DNA of 58,844 nt. Source: Spirochaetaceae bacterium. GTDB taxonomy: Bacteria; Spirochaetota; Spirochaetia; DSM-27196; SLAA01. Below the pieces are notes generated by a model. The model had not been told where the DNA came from. It saw only the letters and a list, made by a program, of their open reading frames with translations, and made no database searches. The stretch's first letter is position 1. Each line of letters begins with the position of its first letter. The stretch is taken from assembly GCA_007695055.1 (NCBI GenBank), contig REEM01000124.1:1-58844 (forward strand). The letters are read 5' to 3'. Both the position numbers and the translations under genes were made by a program. Positions 8,888 through 19,628 of the stretch are shown here, one piece after another.

Positions 8888-10053
8888 AACTCCGTAGCGA
8901 AACTAAACACGCCGGTGAAGGATTGCAGATTCTCATAGGGGTAGATCTGTGTTTCAAGGGCGAGCTCCCAGGAATAGCCTGGTACACGTGACTTGATAAA
9001 AGGTGAGAGTCGTACCGACAACTGTTCGGCATCTGGATCGCGAGGTCTAAAGCGAAAGCCGTTACGAATACCTCCAGCAAGACCGGTGCGATCCAGCCGT
9101 GCGATCATGGCTTCCAACTGTATGTCGCTGTAGCCTTCGGCTTCTGTGAGCCTTTGTTCATACACGGTCGGGTGCCAGAAGAAGGTGAGCGCAAACCAAA
9201 TCGGCCGGAGGTATAGGCGTGGTTCAAACAACAAGAAAAGGTCTTCAGCTGATATGCTGTCCATGGGCTGCCATGCGGGGAGCGCTATTTGGGCAAAAAA
9301 CTGCGCAATGCTTCCGTTGTCAAAAAAAAGCATTGTACCAGCTCTGTAGCGCCCGGAATCTCCATAAGGATAGCTGGCTCCGACAAAGCTGTCGACGGAC
9401 AATCCTTGTGACCCAAAGAGGAGACGCAGGTCGCTGGAGTAGCGGTTTTCCCGCTTCAACCGAGGGTCAGCATAGGTGTATCCGCGAAGCTCCCAAGTTT
9501 CGCTCAAACGACCGGTGGTGAGTCTCAGGCCTTGGCCATATACGGAATGAAGACCGTCATATACAGGAATACTGGTCTCTCGAAAATAGCGCATCCCGCG
9601 CATGTCTGAAGCAAAGTAACGAAGGCCAAATCGAGACGGAAACTCCCGTCCTGTTCCAAAACGATCGGAATCGCCTATGAAGTATCGCAACTCCAGGGGA
9701 GTTCCAAATAGCGAACGCGAACCAAGGTAAACGCCCGACAAATAGATAGGGTGAAGACCCGGCAGCGGTTGTTGGTCAGGATCGACGGGAGCGTTCGGAA
9801 CGGGTCCATGGAGAAAGTCAGCGGTGTAGGCGCGTAATAGGATTCCTGTTTCAATTCCTGTGTGAAAATTCAGTTCAAGGTCAAGGTCTACCGCACCTTG
9901 AATCACGAGCTCGTCGTTTTCTACTGATGCAGAGCTCAGTACCTCGAGTCGGGGAGCTGGCTGACTGAATGTCTCTTCAACGCCATAAACAGGTGCGACC
10001 ATAATCAAAAGCACCGCCAACCAAGGCGCTGAGCGCAATATACCTAAACTCAT
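8884..10053 (-). CDS. Putative outer-membrane beta-barrel protein
   Basis: Start set at 10053 (MSLGILRSAPWLAVLLIMVAPVYG signal peptide, RBS-like AAAGGAAAA upstream); the annotated 10326 start would run through cheA. Barrel-like amphipathic pattern. Confidence 0.6.
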   Translation of the reverse strand: MSLGILRSAPWLAVLLIMVAPVYGVEETFSQPAPRLEVLSSASVENDELVIQGAVDLDLELNFHTGIETGILLRAYTADFLHGPVPNAPVDPDQQPLPGLHPIYLSGVYLGSRSLFGTPLELRYFIGDSDRFGTGREFPSRFGLRYFASDMRGMRYFRETSIPVYDGLHSVYGQGLRLTTGRLSETWELRGYTYADPRLKRENRYSSDLRLLFGSQGLSVDSFVGASYPYGDSGRYRAGTMLFFDNGSIAQFFAQIALPAWQPMDSISAEDLFLLFEPRLYLRPIWFALTFFWHPTVYEQRLTEAEGYSDIQLEAMIARLDRTGLAGGIRNGFRFRPRDPDAEQLSVRLSPFIKSRVPGYSWELALETQIYPYENLQSFTGVFSFATEL

Positions 10054-10196
10054 TGGTTTTTCCTTTATCCGGTATAGTTTAGCCCGAAATCTCCGCAGTG
10101 CAAAGAGTTGTGAGCAATGCGACCGGCGCACATTGACATTATCGTACCGAAAACTTCTTGACTTAAAGGGGTGTATGTATAAGTATGGGAGCAAGC

Positions 10197-12623
10197 ATGA
10201 GTGACTACCTGGACCCCCAAAACGAAGAGTTGCTAAATGATTTTTTCGTTGAAGCTGAAATGCAAATTGAGAGTCTCGAGAGCAACATCCTTGTTCTTGA
10301 GAATGACACCAACAATTCAGACGCAATCGACGAAATCTTTCGCGCTGCCCACACCCTAAAGGGAGCCTCGGCCACGGTGCAAATGAGCGAACTTGCCGAG
10401 TTCACTCATCTCGTGGAAGATGTGCTAGATGGAATCCGTGAAGGCAAAACAGCCGTTGATGGTGATGTTGTCGACGTTCTTCTTCAGGCCATTGATATCA
10501 TTAAGGAAATGATACAGACACGGCGTGAGGGCGACATTTATTCCGGTGACATTACTTTGCTCAAAGAAGCACTGAAGGCGATACAACAGAGCGTTGACGC
10601 GCCAAAAATCGCACCAAAACAATCGGAACACGCTTCTGCTCCGTCGTCTCCGGCGTCTCCTCCATCACCAACACCAAGCACAGGAACAGTACCGGCTTCT
10701 GGTACAGGCCTTTCGGAGTACGAGTACCTAGAGTTGAAAGAGGCAGCTGATGGTGGTGTTCCGGTACTGTGCGTTCGAGTAACCTTTAATGAAGACAATC
10801 CTATGAACACCGTCGGCGGAATTCAGGTTTTCGCCGCTTTGCGCTCAATTGGAACAGTTCTCAAGACCACGCCGGATTTCGAAGCTCTGTACGAAGACGC
10901 CTTTTATGAGCATGTGGACTATTATGTTACCTGCCGTCTTACTGTAGCCGAGATTCAAGAAGCAGTTCATATTTCCGACGTCACGCTTGCAGTTGATGTA
11001 GTTGAGGTTGTGCCAGGAGCTGAGCAGGCGGCCGATCCAGTGGCAGATACCGCGCCAACTGACGCGACTGCTGGTGAAACGCCAATAGAAGAAGTTGAAT
11101 CCAAGGTGCAGATAGCGGAGAGCCCGGTAGAACCAGCCCGTGATACCACTCAGTCCGCAGATGAAGATGAGCCTGACGAAGTGCAGGTTGCGGCAGCGGT
11201 ATCTGGCATTCGAGAAGAGGCACGTCGGACAACCCATGGATCTATACTGAGGGTCGACAGTCGCCGAATTGATAATCTTCTTAACTTGGTCAGTGAAACC
11301 GTCATCACAAAAGCCACTTTTAATCAGCTGAGCAATAGATTCACCGAAACACTTGTAGAATTTCAAGGATATCAGTCAACCTTACGGAATCAAGTCAAGG
11401 AACTATTTGACTCCATGCCGGACTATCTGGAGCGAGCCGCAAGCGGGGCCTCGATCAAAGACCTCCGGCGGGAAATCTCTACCCGGTATGAAGATATTTA
11501 CTCTACATTCGATCCCTTTCAGAGCAGTTTCAAGGGAACAATTGCCAAGTACCGCAATACGGCCCAGAATCTTGGTCGCATTACCGGAGAACTTCAAGAA
11601 GGGGTAATGCGGATTCGCATGGTTCCTATATCGCAGATTTTCTCACGTTTCCCGCGGCTCATTCGTGACCTATCGAAATCGCTCAAAAAGAGTATTGATT
11701 TGAAGATCGAAGGTGAAGATACCGAGCTTGATAAGTCGGTCATTGAAGATCTTTTGGATCCTTTGCTGCACTGCGTGCGTAACTCACTGGATCACGGTAT
11801 TGAGACTCCCGAACAACGCCGTGAGGCGGGTAAAAGCGATGCGGGTTCCTTGACACTCAAGGCTGGCAATGAAGGCAACATGATACTCATTGAGATCATT
11901 GACGACGGCAAGGGTATTGATGTTGACGCGGTCAAAGCCAAAGCGGTTGACCGCGGTCTCGTTCATCCCAGCAAGACACTCACTGACATTGAGGCCTTTA
12001 ATCTCATATTCCATCCTGGTTTCTCAACCGCCTCGAAAATCACCAACGTTTCGGGACGCGGTGTTGGGCTCGACGTCGTTAAGCGACAGATAGACAAACT
12101 CAACGGCGAGGTTACGGTTTGGAGCGAACGTGGAGTAGGTACCCGTTTCACCATTAAAATCCCATTGACGCTTGCTATTATTCAGGGGCTACTGGTGCGG
12201 GTTGGCAAAGAAATCTACGTGATTCCAATTACCTCAGTGATTGAGAGCCACCGAATCAAGCCTTCTGAGATCAAAATGCTTGATAATTACGAGGTATTTA
12301 ACGTCCGGGACGACGTTATCTCACTACTGCGGCTGAATCACCTGTTCAAAATCCCCAGTGAAGAACAGCGCGAACACTACTTTGTCGTAATCGTTGGGAG
12401 CGGTGATAAGAAAATGGGCTTAATTGTTGATTCTCTCATTGGCGAAGAGGACGTGGTAATAAAGCCTTTACGAGATCATTTTACCAACTCACCTGGAATC
12501 GCCGGAGCAAATATTACTGGAGATGGTACGGTATCGCTCATCATAGATGTAAGTCAGTTACTAGAGCTCGGCTTCAGGAATGAGTTGGAGCAACGTAAGC
12601 GTCGCGAAACCCAAATACGATGA
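10197..12623 (+). CDS. cheA: Chemotaxis histidine kinase CheA
   Basis: Hpt RAAHTLKGASATVQM; HATPase LLHCVRNSLDHGIETPEQR, DDGKGID, GRGVGLDVVKR; CheW-like C-term. ATG 10197 has GGAG spacing. Confidence 0.97.
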   Translation: MSDYLDPQNEELLNDFFVEAEMQIESLESNILVLENDTNNSDAIDEIFRAAHTLKGASATVQMSELAEFTHLVEDVLDGIREGKTAVDGDVVDVLLQAIDIIKEMIQTRREGDIYSGDITLLKEALKAIQQSVDAPKIAPKQSEHASAPSSPASPPSPTPSTGTVPASGTGLSEYEYLELKEAADGGVPVLCVRVTFNEDNPMNTVGGIQVFAALRSIGTVLKTTPDFEALYEDAFYEHVDYYVTCRLTVAEIQEAVHISDVTLAVDVVEVVPGAEQAADPVADTAPTDATAGETPIEEVESKVQIAESPVEPARDTTQSADEDEPDEVQVAAAVSGIREEARRTTHGSILRVDSRRIDNLLNLVSETVITKATFNQLSNRFTETLVEFQGYQSTLRNQVKELFDSMPDYLERAASGASIKDLRREISTRYEDIYSTFDPFQSSFKGTIAKYRNTAQNLGRITGELQEGVMRIRMVPISQIFSRFPRLIRDLSKSLKKSIDLKIEGEDTELDKSVIEDLLDPLLHCVRNSLDHGIETPEQRREAGKSDAGSLTLKAGNEGNMILIEIIDDGKGIDVDAVKAKAVDRGLVHPSKTLTDIEAFNLIFHPGFSTASKITNVSGRGVGLDVVKRQIDKLNGEVTVWSERGVGTRFTIKIPLTLAIIQGLLVRVGKEIYVIPITSVIESHRIKPSEIKMLDNYEVFNVRDDVISLLRLNHLFKIPSEEQREHYFVVIVGSGDKKMGLIVDSLIGEEDVVIKPLRDHFTNSPGIAGANITGDGTVSLIIDVSQLLELGFRNELEQRKRRETQIR

Positions 12624-12645
12624 TCCTGAATACGGAGCGAGGTCT

Positions 12646-14058
12646 ATGAGTAATACTTCCGAAGCAGTTGATCGAACGCAGGGTGGTGAACAGATACGCG
12701 AAGCCAAACAGCGCCTTGGCGGCCTGCATCAACATCAACTGCAGGAACAAGATGATATAGAAACCGTAGACTATAAGATGGTCACCTTCTCACTCGGTGG
12801 GAAGGACTACGGAATTGACATCCTAAAAATTAAGGAAATTGCCAAGTTTGCCGCATTTACCTATGTGCCAAACGCACCGCCCTTTGTCTCCGGCGTGTAC
12901 AACCTGCGGGGTGACATTATTTCCATCATTGATCTTCGCGTTATGTTTAATCTGCCAGCCCAACGCAAGGCTGAGGGAAGCCCGGAAGACGGACTGATCC
13001 TGCGCTTAGACGAGCTTATGATTGGCGTTGTGGTAGATTCCATAGACAAAGTAGTTGGTATCGTGTCCTCGCGTATACAGCCACCGCACCCAATTTTTGG
13101 TGACGTGAATATAAAGTATATAAGTGGCGTGGTAGAAAAGGACGGTCGGCTGTACATTATCCTGGACGTAGACCGGATATTTGCTAAGGATGAATCGGCT
13201 CCAGACGAGCCGGAGCCCTTGACTGCCGCGGTAGCATCCAAAGATAGCGGACTGAGCCCCTACCAGGAAAGCCCCGAGGTACCTACCTCACAAGGCGCCG
13301 CTGGTAAGAATGAGGAAGAGCTAGATCTCGACTTCATACGTGAGGGTCTGGTCACCTTTAAAGGCTTCTATCCAGACGAAGTTTCCAGTACGTGGTTGCA
13401 TAGGCGTTATCCAGAATGGCGAGCCGAGCGAAAACAGCTGGGGACCGAGGTTCAACTCACTGGAGAAGAAGATGCCGAAGAGTTTCTCCGAACGTTTTAC
13501 TCACCGTACTCCGGTCGCTTTTGGGGTGAAGACTACGTTGAAGGCGTAAAGGCACTGCTACCCGAGGAAATGCCAAAGAACATAAGCGTTTGGAATCCGG
13601 GATGTGGAAAGGGGTATGAAACCTATTCACTCGCGACGGTACTACGCATGCGTTATCCAGACCATATTCTCAAAATATGGGCTGGGGATAAGGATTTGCT
13701 GAACATTTCTACGGCACCTAATCTTGTTTTTGGTGCGGATATCATTCCAACACTCTATGAGCCGTATCTCGTGGAAGCCAAGAACGGCTTTGCCTTTTCA
13801 TCGCAGATAAAAGACGCAATCCTGTTTGAGTATCATGATGTAGCGAATACAAATGCGGTGCCAAATGTCGACATTATCATGGCTAGAGATCTCATTAGTT
13901 TTCTTCCACCGAAACAGCAAGCCTTGGTATTGAATGAGTTTTCTGATAAGACCTCAAGTGGAGCACTCCTCATTCTTGGACAGAATGAATATGTGTCGGA
14001 GACGCTCGGATGGCAACACGTCGGATCGGCTATTGTCAATGCGTATCGGAAATTGTAA
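12646..14058 (+). CDS. cheW: CheW domain fused to a CheR-like methyltransferase-fold domain
   Basis: N-term MVTFSLGGKDYGIDILKIKEI...VSGVYNLRGDIISIIDLR (CheW); C-term VWNPGCGKGYETYSLATVLRMRYP...IIMARDLISFLPPKQQ (CheR-like). Confidence 0.9.
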   Translation: MSNTSEAVDRTQGGEQIREAKQRLGGLHQHQLQEQDDIETVDYKMVTFSLGGKDYGIDILKIKEIAKFAAFTYVPNAPPFVSGVYNLRGDIISIIDLRVMFNLPAQRKAEGSPEDGLILRLDELMIGVVVDSIDKVVGIVSSRIQPPHPIFGDVNIKYISGVVEKDGRLYIILDVDRIFAKDESAPDEPEPLTAAVASKDSGLSPYQESPEVPTSQGAAGKNEEELDLDFIREGLVTFKGFYPDEVSSTWLHRRYPEWRAERKQLGTEVQLTGEEDAEEFLRTFYSPYSGRFWGEDYVEGVKALLPEEMPKNISVWNPGCGKGYETYSLATVLRMRYPDHILKIWAGDKDLLNISTAPNLVFGADIIPTLYEPYLVEAKNGFAFSSQIKDAILFEYHDVANTNAVPNVDIIMARDLISFLPPKQQALVLNEFSDKTSSGALLILGQNEYVSETLGWQHVGSAIVNAYRKL

Positions 14059-14097
14059 ACACCTGGCGTAAACGCCGAAACCTCGGAGGAGATTAAC

Positions 14098-14574
14098 ATG
14101 CGAGTCGAGTATATCAACCCATTTGTAGAATCGGCATACAATGTTCTCAAGGAAGTTCTATCGGTCGAAATTGTACGAGGCGAACTTTATCTCAAGTCAA
14201 CTTCCATGCCGGTACTCGGCGTTGCTGCAATTATTGGACTTGCAGGTGATGTAGAGGGACGCGTTCTGTTTGACATGTCCAAGGTAACAGCAATTCAGAT
14301 TGCTTCAGCTATGCTGCAAAGCATGGAAATGGAACCCATAGAGGAATTGAACGACATGGGTAAGGCAACCATTACGGAACTCGCGAACATGATTACCGGC
14401 CAGGCCGTCACTAAACTTCACAACCTCGGGTTCAAGTTTGACCTGACACCACCTGCGATTTTTACCGGTGACAACATGGAGATTGCCGATACCGGTGTCG
14501 AGGCTCTCATTGTTCCAATGGACCTTCCTTTTGGGAAGATAGAGATCAACGTTGCAATTCGTGAGCGAAACTAA
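14098..14574 (+). CDS. cheX: Chemotaxis phosphatase CheX
   Basis: INPFVESAYNVLKEV...DVEGRVLFDMSK...EELNDMGKATITELANMITGQA; gene order after cheA-cheW. Confidence 0.93.
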   Translation: MRVEYINPFVESAYNVLKEVLSVEIVRGELYLKSTSMPVLGVAAIIGLAGDVEGRVLFDMSKVTAIQIASAMLQSMEMEPIEELNDMGKATITELANMITGQAVTKLHNLGFKFDLTPPAIFTGDNMEIADTGVEALIVPMDLPFGKIEINVAIRERN

Positions 14575-14596
14575 CGAATTCTGAGGTAGTAGCTAC

Positions 14597-15034
14597 GTGA
14601 AAACTAAGCAAGATTTTCCCAGCATTAATCAACGCAAGGCAGACGGTTTAGCAAGCGACGGCAATGCGTACCGCGTACTTATTGTCGACGACTCGTTATT
14701 TGTAACCAAACAAATTGGCCAGATACTGACCTCCGAGGGTTTTGAGGTTGTTGGTACCGCGTCGAACGGGCAAGAAGGTTTAGACAGCTACAAAGAGCTC
14801 TATCCAAACGTAGATCTGGTGACTATGGACATTACCATGCCCAAAATGGATGGGGTTACCGCTCTAGAAAAGATCATGGAGTTTGACAAAAATGCCCGCG
14901 TGATCATGATCAGTGCACTGGGGAAGCAGGATTTGGTGAAAAAGTCCCTCATGCTCGGAGCCCGCAACTACATTGTGAAGCCACTGGACCGCAAGAAGGT
15001 TCTGGAGCGCATCATGATGTCCCTAACAAAGTAG
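14597..15034 (+). CDS. cheY: Response regulator CheY
   Basis: VLIVDDSLFVTKQI, DLVTMDITMPKMDG, VIMISALGKQDLV, NYIVKPLDRKKV; GTG start. Confidence 0.95.
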   Translation: MKTKQDFPSINQRKADGLASDGNAYRVLIVDDSLFVTKQIGQILTSEGFEVVGTASNGQEGLDSYKELYPNVDLVTMDITMPKMDGVTALEKIMEFDKNARVIMISALGKQDLVKKSLMLGARNYIVKPLDRKKVLERIMMSLTK

Positions 15035-15079
15035 CAGCAAAAGAATACTCGTGACACCGATATGAAAAGGTGCCGAGAC

Positions 15080-15111
15080 AAAAAAAAGCCGCTCACTTGA
15101 GCGGCTTTTTT
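15080..15111 (+). terminator. Bidirectional rho-independent terminator (cheY / tRNA-Val)
   Basis: A-run, GCCGCTCA-ct-TGAGCGGC, T-run. Confidence 0.85.
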
Positions 15112-15114
15112 CTA

Positions 15115-15188
15115 TGGGCGGTAATGGATTTGAACCATCGACCCCATGCATGTCAAGCATGTACTCTAACCAACTGAGCTAACCGCCC
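15115..15188 (-). tRNA. tRNA-Val (anticodon GAC)
   Basis: Reverse complement GGGCGGTTAGCTCAGTTGGTTAGAGTACATGCTTGACATGCATGGGGTCGATGGTTCAAATCCATTACCGCCCA; 7-bp acceptor, CATGC/GCATG anticodon stem, loop TTGACAT; 3' CCA not encoded. Confidence 0.93.
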
Positions 15189-15236
15189 GTGAAACCTTCT
15201 GTACAGAACACCGAGAACCGGCGTTGAACTCCGCAG

Positions 15237-15265
15237 ATACTACGTTATCGTACCGGAAAAGTCAA
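15237..15265 (-). promoter_or_regulatory. Sigma70-type promoter for tRNA-Val
   Basis: Minus strand TTGACT, 17-nt spacer, TAGTAT; about 50 nt upstream of tRNA 5' end. Confidence 0.6.
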
Positions 15266-15294
15266 CACCGGTGCCTGTTTGTATAGGGTTGCGT

Positions 15295-16971
15295 CTAGCT
15301 CGTGAAGGCGCCCAGACCCGCCGAACTCACCAGCTTGGCGTACTTGTACAATGCGCCGGTATGATAGCCGGTATCGCGTGGTTGCCACGACTGGCGCCGC
15401 TTTTCAAGTTCCGCCTCTGGTACATCAACCTCCAGTATCTTTTTGTTGCTATCAATGGTAATAATCTCACCCTCACGAATGAGGGCAATAGGTCCGCCAA
15501 CCTGGGCTTCCGGAGCTACGTGCCCGACAACCATGCCATGACTGCCGCCGGAGAAACGCCCGTCGGTAATGAGTGCTACGTCATGCAATAGGCCAACACC
15601 CGCAATTGCGGAGGTGGGTGAGAGCATTTCGCGCATGCCAGGCCCGCCCTTTGGCCCCTCGTAGCGGATAACCACTACATCACCGGCCTTTACACCGTCG
15701 TTAAGGATGGCGTCTAGAGCGCTCTCTTCATTCTCAAAGATACGCGCAGGGCCGCTATGAACAACCTCGGACAGGCCGCAGGTCTTGAGAACCGCACCCT
15801 CCTGGGCCAAGTTGCCTTTCAGAATGACAATGGGTCCTGTCGGCTTCACTGGATCGCTCAAAGGATGAATAACCTCTTGCCCTTCAAGCCTAGTCTCTAC
15901 GTCTTCCAGGTTTTGAGCTATGGTCTTGCCGTTGACGGTAGGGCAGTCGCCATGCAGCATGCCTGCGTCCAGGAGGATCTTCATTACAGCACTGAGCCCA
16001 CCAACTTGATGCAGATCTTCCATGACATAACGCCCAGCGGGCTTCATGTCGCAAATAATGGGTGTTGTATCGCTAAAGGCATTGAAGTCGTTGATACTCA
16101 GCTCTATACCTGCCTCGTGAGCAATTCCTAAGAGGTGCAACACAGCATTGGTAGAACCACCAAGCGCCATGACTACGCGAATAGCGTTTTCAAAGGATTC
16201 GCGGCTGAGAAAAGACTTGAAACTGCGGTCTTCGCGTACTAGTCGCTCAAGCGCTTCAGCGCTATCGACCAAGAGTTGATCACGATCCGGATGGATTGCA
16301 GGTACGGAAGCACTACCTGGTACGCTCAGCCCTAATGCTTCGACGGCAGAAGCCATGGTATTCGCGGTGTACATTCCGCCGCAGGCACCGGCGCCCGGAC
16401 AGGCTGCACACTCAACCGCGTGGCGCTCCTGCTCGGTGATTTTCCCGGCGCTGAAAGCCCCTACAGCCTCAAAGGCAGAAACAATGTCGACCGGACTCCC
16501 ATCATGATTTCCGGCGGCGATAGTTCCCCCGTAGACGAATACCCCAGGAACATCCATGCGAATCATGCCCATGACGGTACCAGGAATAGTTTTATCGCAC
16601 CCACCAATACCGAGCAAGGCATCCATGGCGTGACCTCGGGCATCCAGCTCAATAACATCAGCAATGGTTTCTCGACTAACGAGAGACGCTTTCATACCTT
16701 CGTGCCCCATGGCCATGCCATCCGTTACGACAAAGGTGTGAAAGGTGAGTGGCATAATGTCCAGCTCGCGTAAACGTTTTCGTGCTACCGCGGCAAGTTC
16801 ATCTAAATGAATATTACAGGGCGACACATCACTACCTGCCGAGGCTATTCCAACAATTGGTTTGGTGAAGTCTTTGTCCTGAAAACCGACGCCACGTAAC
16901 ATGGCTCTATTAGCGGTTCTGGAAAGACCTTCCGTCATTTCACGACTTTTGCGATTATATGTTTGGCTCAT
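15295..16971 (-). CDS. ilvD: Dihydroxy-acid dehydratase
   Basis: [61 protein letters not shown]. Confidence 0.97.
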   Translation of the reverse strand: MSQTYNRKSREMTEGLSRTANRAMLRGVGFQDKDFTKPIVGIASAGSDVSPCNIHLDELAAVARKRLRELDIMPLTFHTFVVTDGMAMGHEGMKASLVSRETIADVIELDARGHAMDALLGIGGCDKTIPGTVMGMIRMDVPGVFVYGGTIAAGNHDGSPVDIVSAFEAVGAFSAGKITEQERHAVECAACPGAGACGGMYTANTMASAVEALGLSVPGSASVPAIHPDRDQLLVDSAEALERLVREDRSFKSFLSRESFENAIRVVMALGGSTNAVLHLLGIAHEAGIELSINDFNAFSDTTPIICDMKPAGRYVMEDLHQVGGLSAVMKILLDAGMLHGDCPTVNGKTIAQNLEDVETRLEGQEVIHPLSDPVKPTGPIVILKGNLAQEGAVLKTCGLSEVVHSGPARIFENEESALDAILNDGVKAGDVVVIRYEGPKGGPGMREMLSPTSAIAGVGLLHDVALITDGRFSGGSHGMVVGHVAPEAQVGGPIALIREGEIITIDSNKKILEVDVPEAELEKRRQSWQPRDTGYHTGALYKYAKLVSSAGLGAFTS

Positions 16972-16973
16972 AA

Positions 16974-17597
16974 TTAACCGGCCCTCTGAAAGCCGTTAAG
17001 GTAAGGGAGTGACGCGACGGTCTCTTTCACAGCGTCGAGGTTTTCAAGCAAGACTGCGGTTGAGTCCCAGCTACCATCAACGAGTGACTGCTTATAAGCC
17101 TCAGGTATCTCAAAGTGATACCGTTGCGACCCGGCAACCACAACTCCGCCTGCTAAGTCAATTTTCACGGTCATACCAGGGTCTTTCTCAACCGACGCGA
17201 CAAGTTGTTTGATCTCGTCTTGCGACAAGGTGACCGCAGGAATTCCCATTGATGTACAGTTACCAGCAAAGATTTCAGCGTATGACTCGCCGATGATTCC
17301 ACGAATACCACAACGTGCAAGCGCTTGGGGCGCGTGTTCACGTGATGAACCACAACCAAAGTTACTGTTTACAATCATAATTGAGGCGTTGGCGTATCGT
17401 TCCTCATCAAAAGGATGCCCTTTAAGGTTACCTTGCTCGTCGTGGCGTACGTCGTAGAAGGCATACTCGCCTAGACCGTCAAAGGTGACACATTTCATGA
17501 AGCGTGCTGGAATTATTTGGTCGGTATCAATATCGTTGCCATGAATGGGCACTGCTTTGCCCTCAACTGAGCTGACCTTGATGTGAATTTCAGGCAT
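16974..17597 (-). CDS. leuD: 3-isopropylmalate dehydratase small subunit
   Basis: [26 protein letters not shown]. Confidence 0.95.
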   Translation of the reverse strand: MPEIHIKVSSVEGKAVPIHGNDIDTDQIIPARFMKCVTFDGLGEYAFYDVRHDEQGNLKGHPFDEERYANASIMIVNSNFGCGSSREHAPQALARCGIRGIIGESYAEIFAGNCTSMGIPAVTLSQDEIKQLVASVEKDPGMTVKIDLAGGVVVAGSQRYHFEIPEAYKQSLVDGSWDSTAVLLENLDAVKETVASLPYLNGFQRAG

Positions 17598-17626
17598 ATT
17601 CGTACTACTCCTGCTTTGCTGTATTT

Positions 17627-19027
17627 CTAAATCTGATCCCGAACATCAACGACCTCTCCCGCAACTGCGGCGGCCGCAACCATTACCGGGCTCATGAGCA
17701 GGGTTCGTCCGGTGGGTGACCCTTGACGACCTACAAAGTTACGGTTAGATGAACTGGCACAGATTTGGCGTCCCTGAAGCTTGTCGGGATTCATTGCAAG
17801 GCACATGGAGCACCCGGCTCCTCTCCAACCAAAACCCGCCTCGGTGAAGATCTGAGGAAGCCCTTCGGCCTCTGCCTGTCGTGCCACCTGCTTTGAACCC
17901 GGTACTACAAAGGCCTTAACACTATCACTGACCTTCTTGCCTTTGAGGAACTCGGCGGCTTCACGGAGGTCGCTGATCCGCCCATTCGTGCAGGAGCCAA
18001 GAAAGGCTATATCTATAGTCTGACCCTGCATTGACTGTCCCTCGCTGAAGCCCATATGCGCATAGGCCTTGTCGGCAATTTCCTTGTGTTCGTCCGGCAG
18101 TTCCGCTACGCGTGGAAGGCGGCCGCTGACTCCAACTGCCTGCCCAGGCGTAATCCCCCAGGTGACCATTGGCTCGAGCGTGTTGGCGTCCAGTTCGAAA
18201 ATGTCGTCGTACTCCGCGTCTGGGCCACTTGCAATGCTGCGCCAGAACGCAGCGGCTCTCTCGAATTCCTCGCCATCAGGTGCGTAGGCTCTACCTTTGA
18301 TATACTCAATAGTAGTCTCATCCGGACTGACATAGCCAACCCGAGCGCCACCCTCAATACTCATATTGCAGATGGTCATGCGTTCTTCCATGCTTAATCC
18401 ACGGATGGTTTCGCCAGCGTACTCGTACGCGTACCCAATTCCGCCGTTAACACCGAGCTCCGCAATAATCTTAAGGATAATATCCTTGGCATACACGCCT
18501 TTTTTGAGCGTGCCAGTAACATTAATTTTCCGAACACGTGGCCGACTAATTGCTAGACATTGTGTGGCCAAAACGTCACGGATTTGCGAGGTTCCAATTC
18601 CAAAGCCTATAGCGCCGAAAGCCCCGTGTGTGGAGGTATGCGAGTCACCGCAGGCGATGGTCAAACCAGGCTGAGTGAGGCCGAGTTCAGGCCCTATAAT
18701 GTGAACAATTCCCTGTCTGTCGGTGTTGAGCCCAAAGAACTCAATGCCGTGTTTCTTGGTGTTGTTCTCTATGGCCTGCATCATTTCCTCGGCAAGCCTA
18801 TCCTGGAAAGGGCGCTCCTGATTAGCAGTGGGTACTATATGATCTACGGTCGCAAAAGTTCTTTCAGGATGAAGTACCTTCAACCCACGTTCCTCAATCA
18901 TTTGAAAAGCTTGAGGAGAGGTGACCTCATGAATCATGTGAAGCCCTATGAAGAGCTGGTCCTGACCAGACTCAAGTGTGCGGACCTTGTGTAAATCCCA
19001 AACGGTGTCGAATAAATTGCGTCCCAT
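17627..19027 (-). CDS. leuC: 3-isopropylmalate dehydratase large subunit
   Basis: [50 protein letters not shown]. Confidence 0.97.
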   Translation of the reverse strand: MGRNLFDTVWDLHKVRTLESGQDQLFIGLHMIHEVTSPQAFQMIEERGLKVLHPERTFATVDHIVPTANQERPFQDRLAEEMMQAIENNTKKHGIEFFGLNTDRQGIVHIIGPELGLTQPGLTIACGDSHTSTHGAFGAIGFGIGTSQIRDVLATQCLAISRPRVRKINVTGTLKKGVYAKDIILKIIAELGVNGGIGYAYEYAGETIRGLSMEERMTICNMSIEGGARVGYVSPDETTIEYIKGRAYAPDGEEFERAAAFWRSIASGPDAEYDDIFELDANTLEPMVTWGITPGQAVGVSGRLPRVAELPDEHKEIADKAYAHMGFSEGQSMQGQTIDIAFLGSCTNGRISDLREAAEFLKGKKVSDSVKAFVVPGSKQVARQAEAEGLPQIFTEAGFGWRGAGCSMCLAMNPDKLQGRQICASSSNRNFVGRQGSPTGRTLLMSPVMVAAAAVAGEVVDVRDQI

Positions 19028-19054
19028 AGTATACTGTTTTCCTCCGAAAAGACT

Positions 19055-19627
19055 TTATGCGGTGGCCTCGTCACCCCGCGCCATGAGCACTTTGCCGGTG
19101 CGGATCATTTCCTGTACACCGTAGCGCTCAAATACACGGTTCGCGCTGTCCAAGCGTTCCGAGTCCCCTGTGATCTGAAGTATTAACGAATTTTCGCTAA
19201 CATCCAAGGGCTCACACTCCAAAGCGTGTGCAATTTGCAGCACATCTTTGCGTACTTCGGGATCACATTGAATCTTAATGAGCGCAAGCTCGCGCTGTAA
19301 GACGTTGTCATCAGTACGGTCGGTCGCATGCACTACGTCCACCAGCTTATTGAGTTGTTTCAATATCTGGTCAAGGACCTTTTTATCGCCGGTAGCCACA
19401 ATGTTCATCATTGAGTAGTTGTGATCTGTTGATTCAGAAACCACCAAACTATCGATGTTGTAGCCGCGGCGAGCAAATACAAGGGCGATACGTATAAGTA
19501 CACCTGGCTTGTTTGAAACAAAGAGACTGATTGTGTGTTTTTTCTCAATGTGTTTACGTGCTGGCTCATTTGCAAAGGCCACCACTGCGTGATTACCGTT
19601 CGTTCCGTTACTTCCGTTCGATTTCAT
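19055..19627 (-). CDS. ilvN: Acetolactate synthase small (regulatory) subunit
   Basis: ACT domain HTISLFVSNKPGVLIRIALVFARRGYNIDSLVV; adjacent to ilvB. Confidence 0.93.
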   Translation of the reverse strand: MKSNGSNGTNGNHAVVAFANEPARKHIEKKHTISLFVSNKPGVLIRIALVFARRGYNIDSLVVSESTDHNYSMMNIVATGDKKVLDQILKQLNKLVDVVHATDRTDDNVLQRELALIKIQCDPEVRKDVLQIAHALECEPLDVSENSLILQITGDSERLDSANRVFERYGVQEMIRTGKVLMARGDEATA

Positions 19628-19628
19628 C

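Noticed and set aside
10130-10190. Promoter for cheA
   Set aside because: TTGACA/TTGACT-like hexamers present but no properly spaced -10; not confident enough to report.
10054-10326. N-terminal extension of the 8884-10326 ORF
   Set aside because: Would overlap the cheA start; internal Met at 10053 has RBS and signal peptide.
10845-11366. 173-aa minus-strand ORF
   Set aside because: Antisense within cheA; no domain signature.
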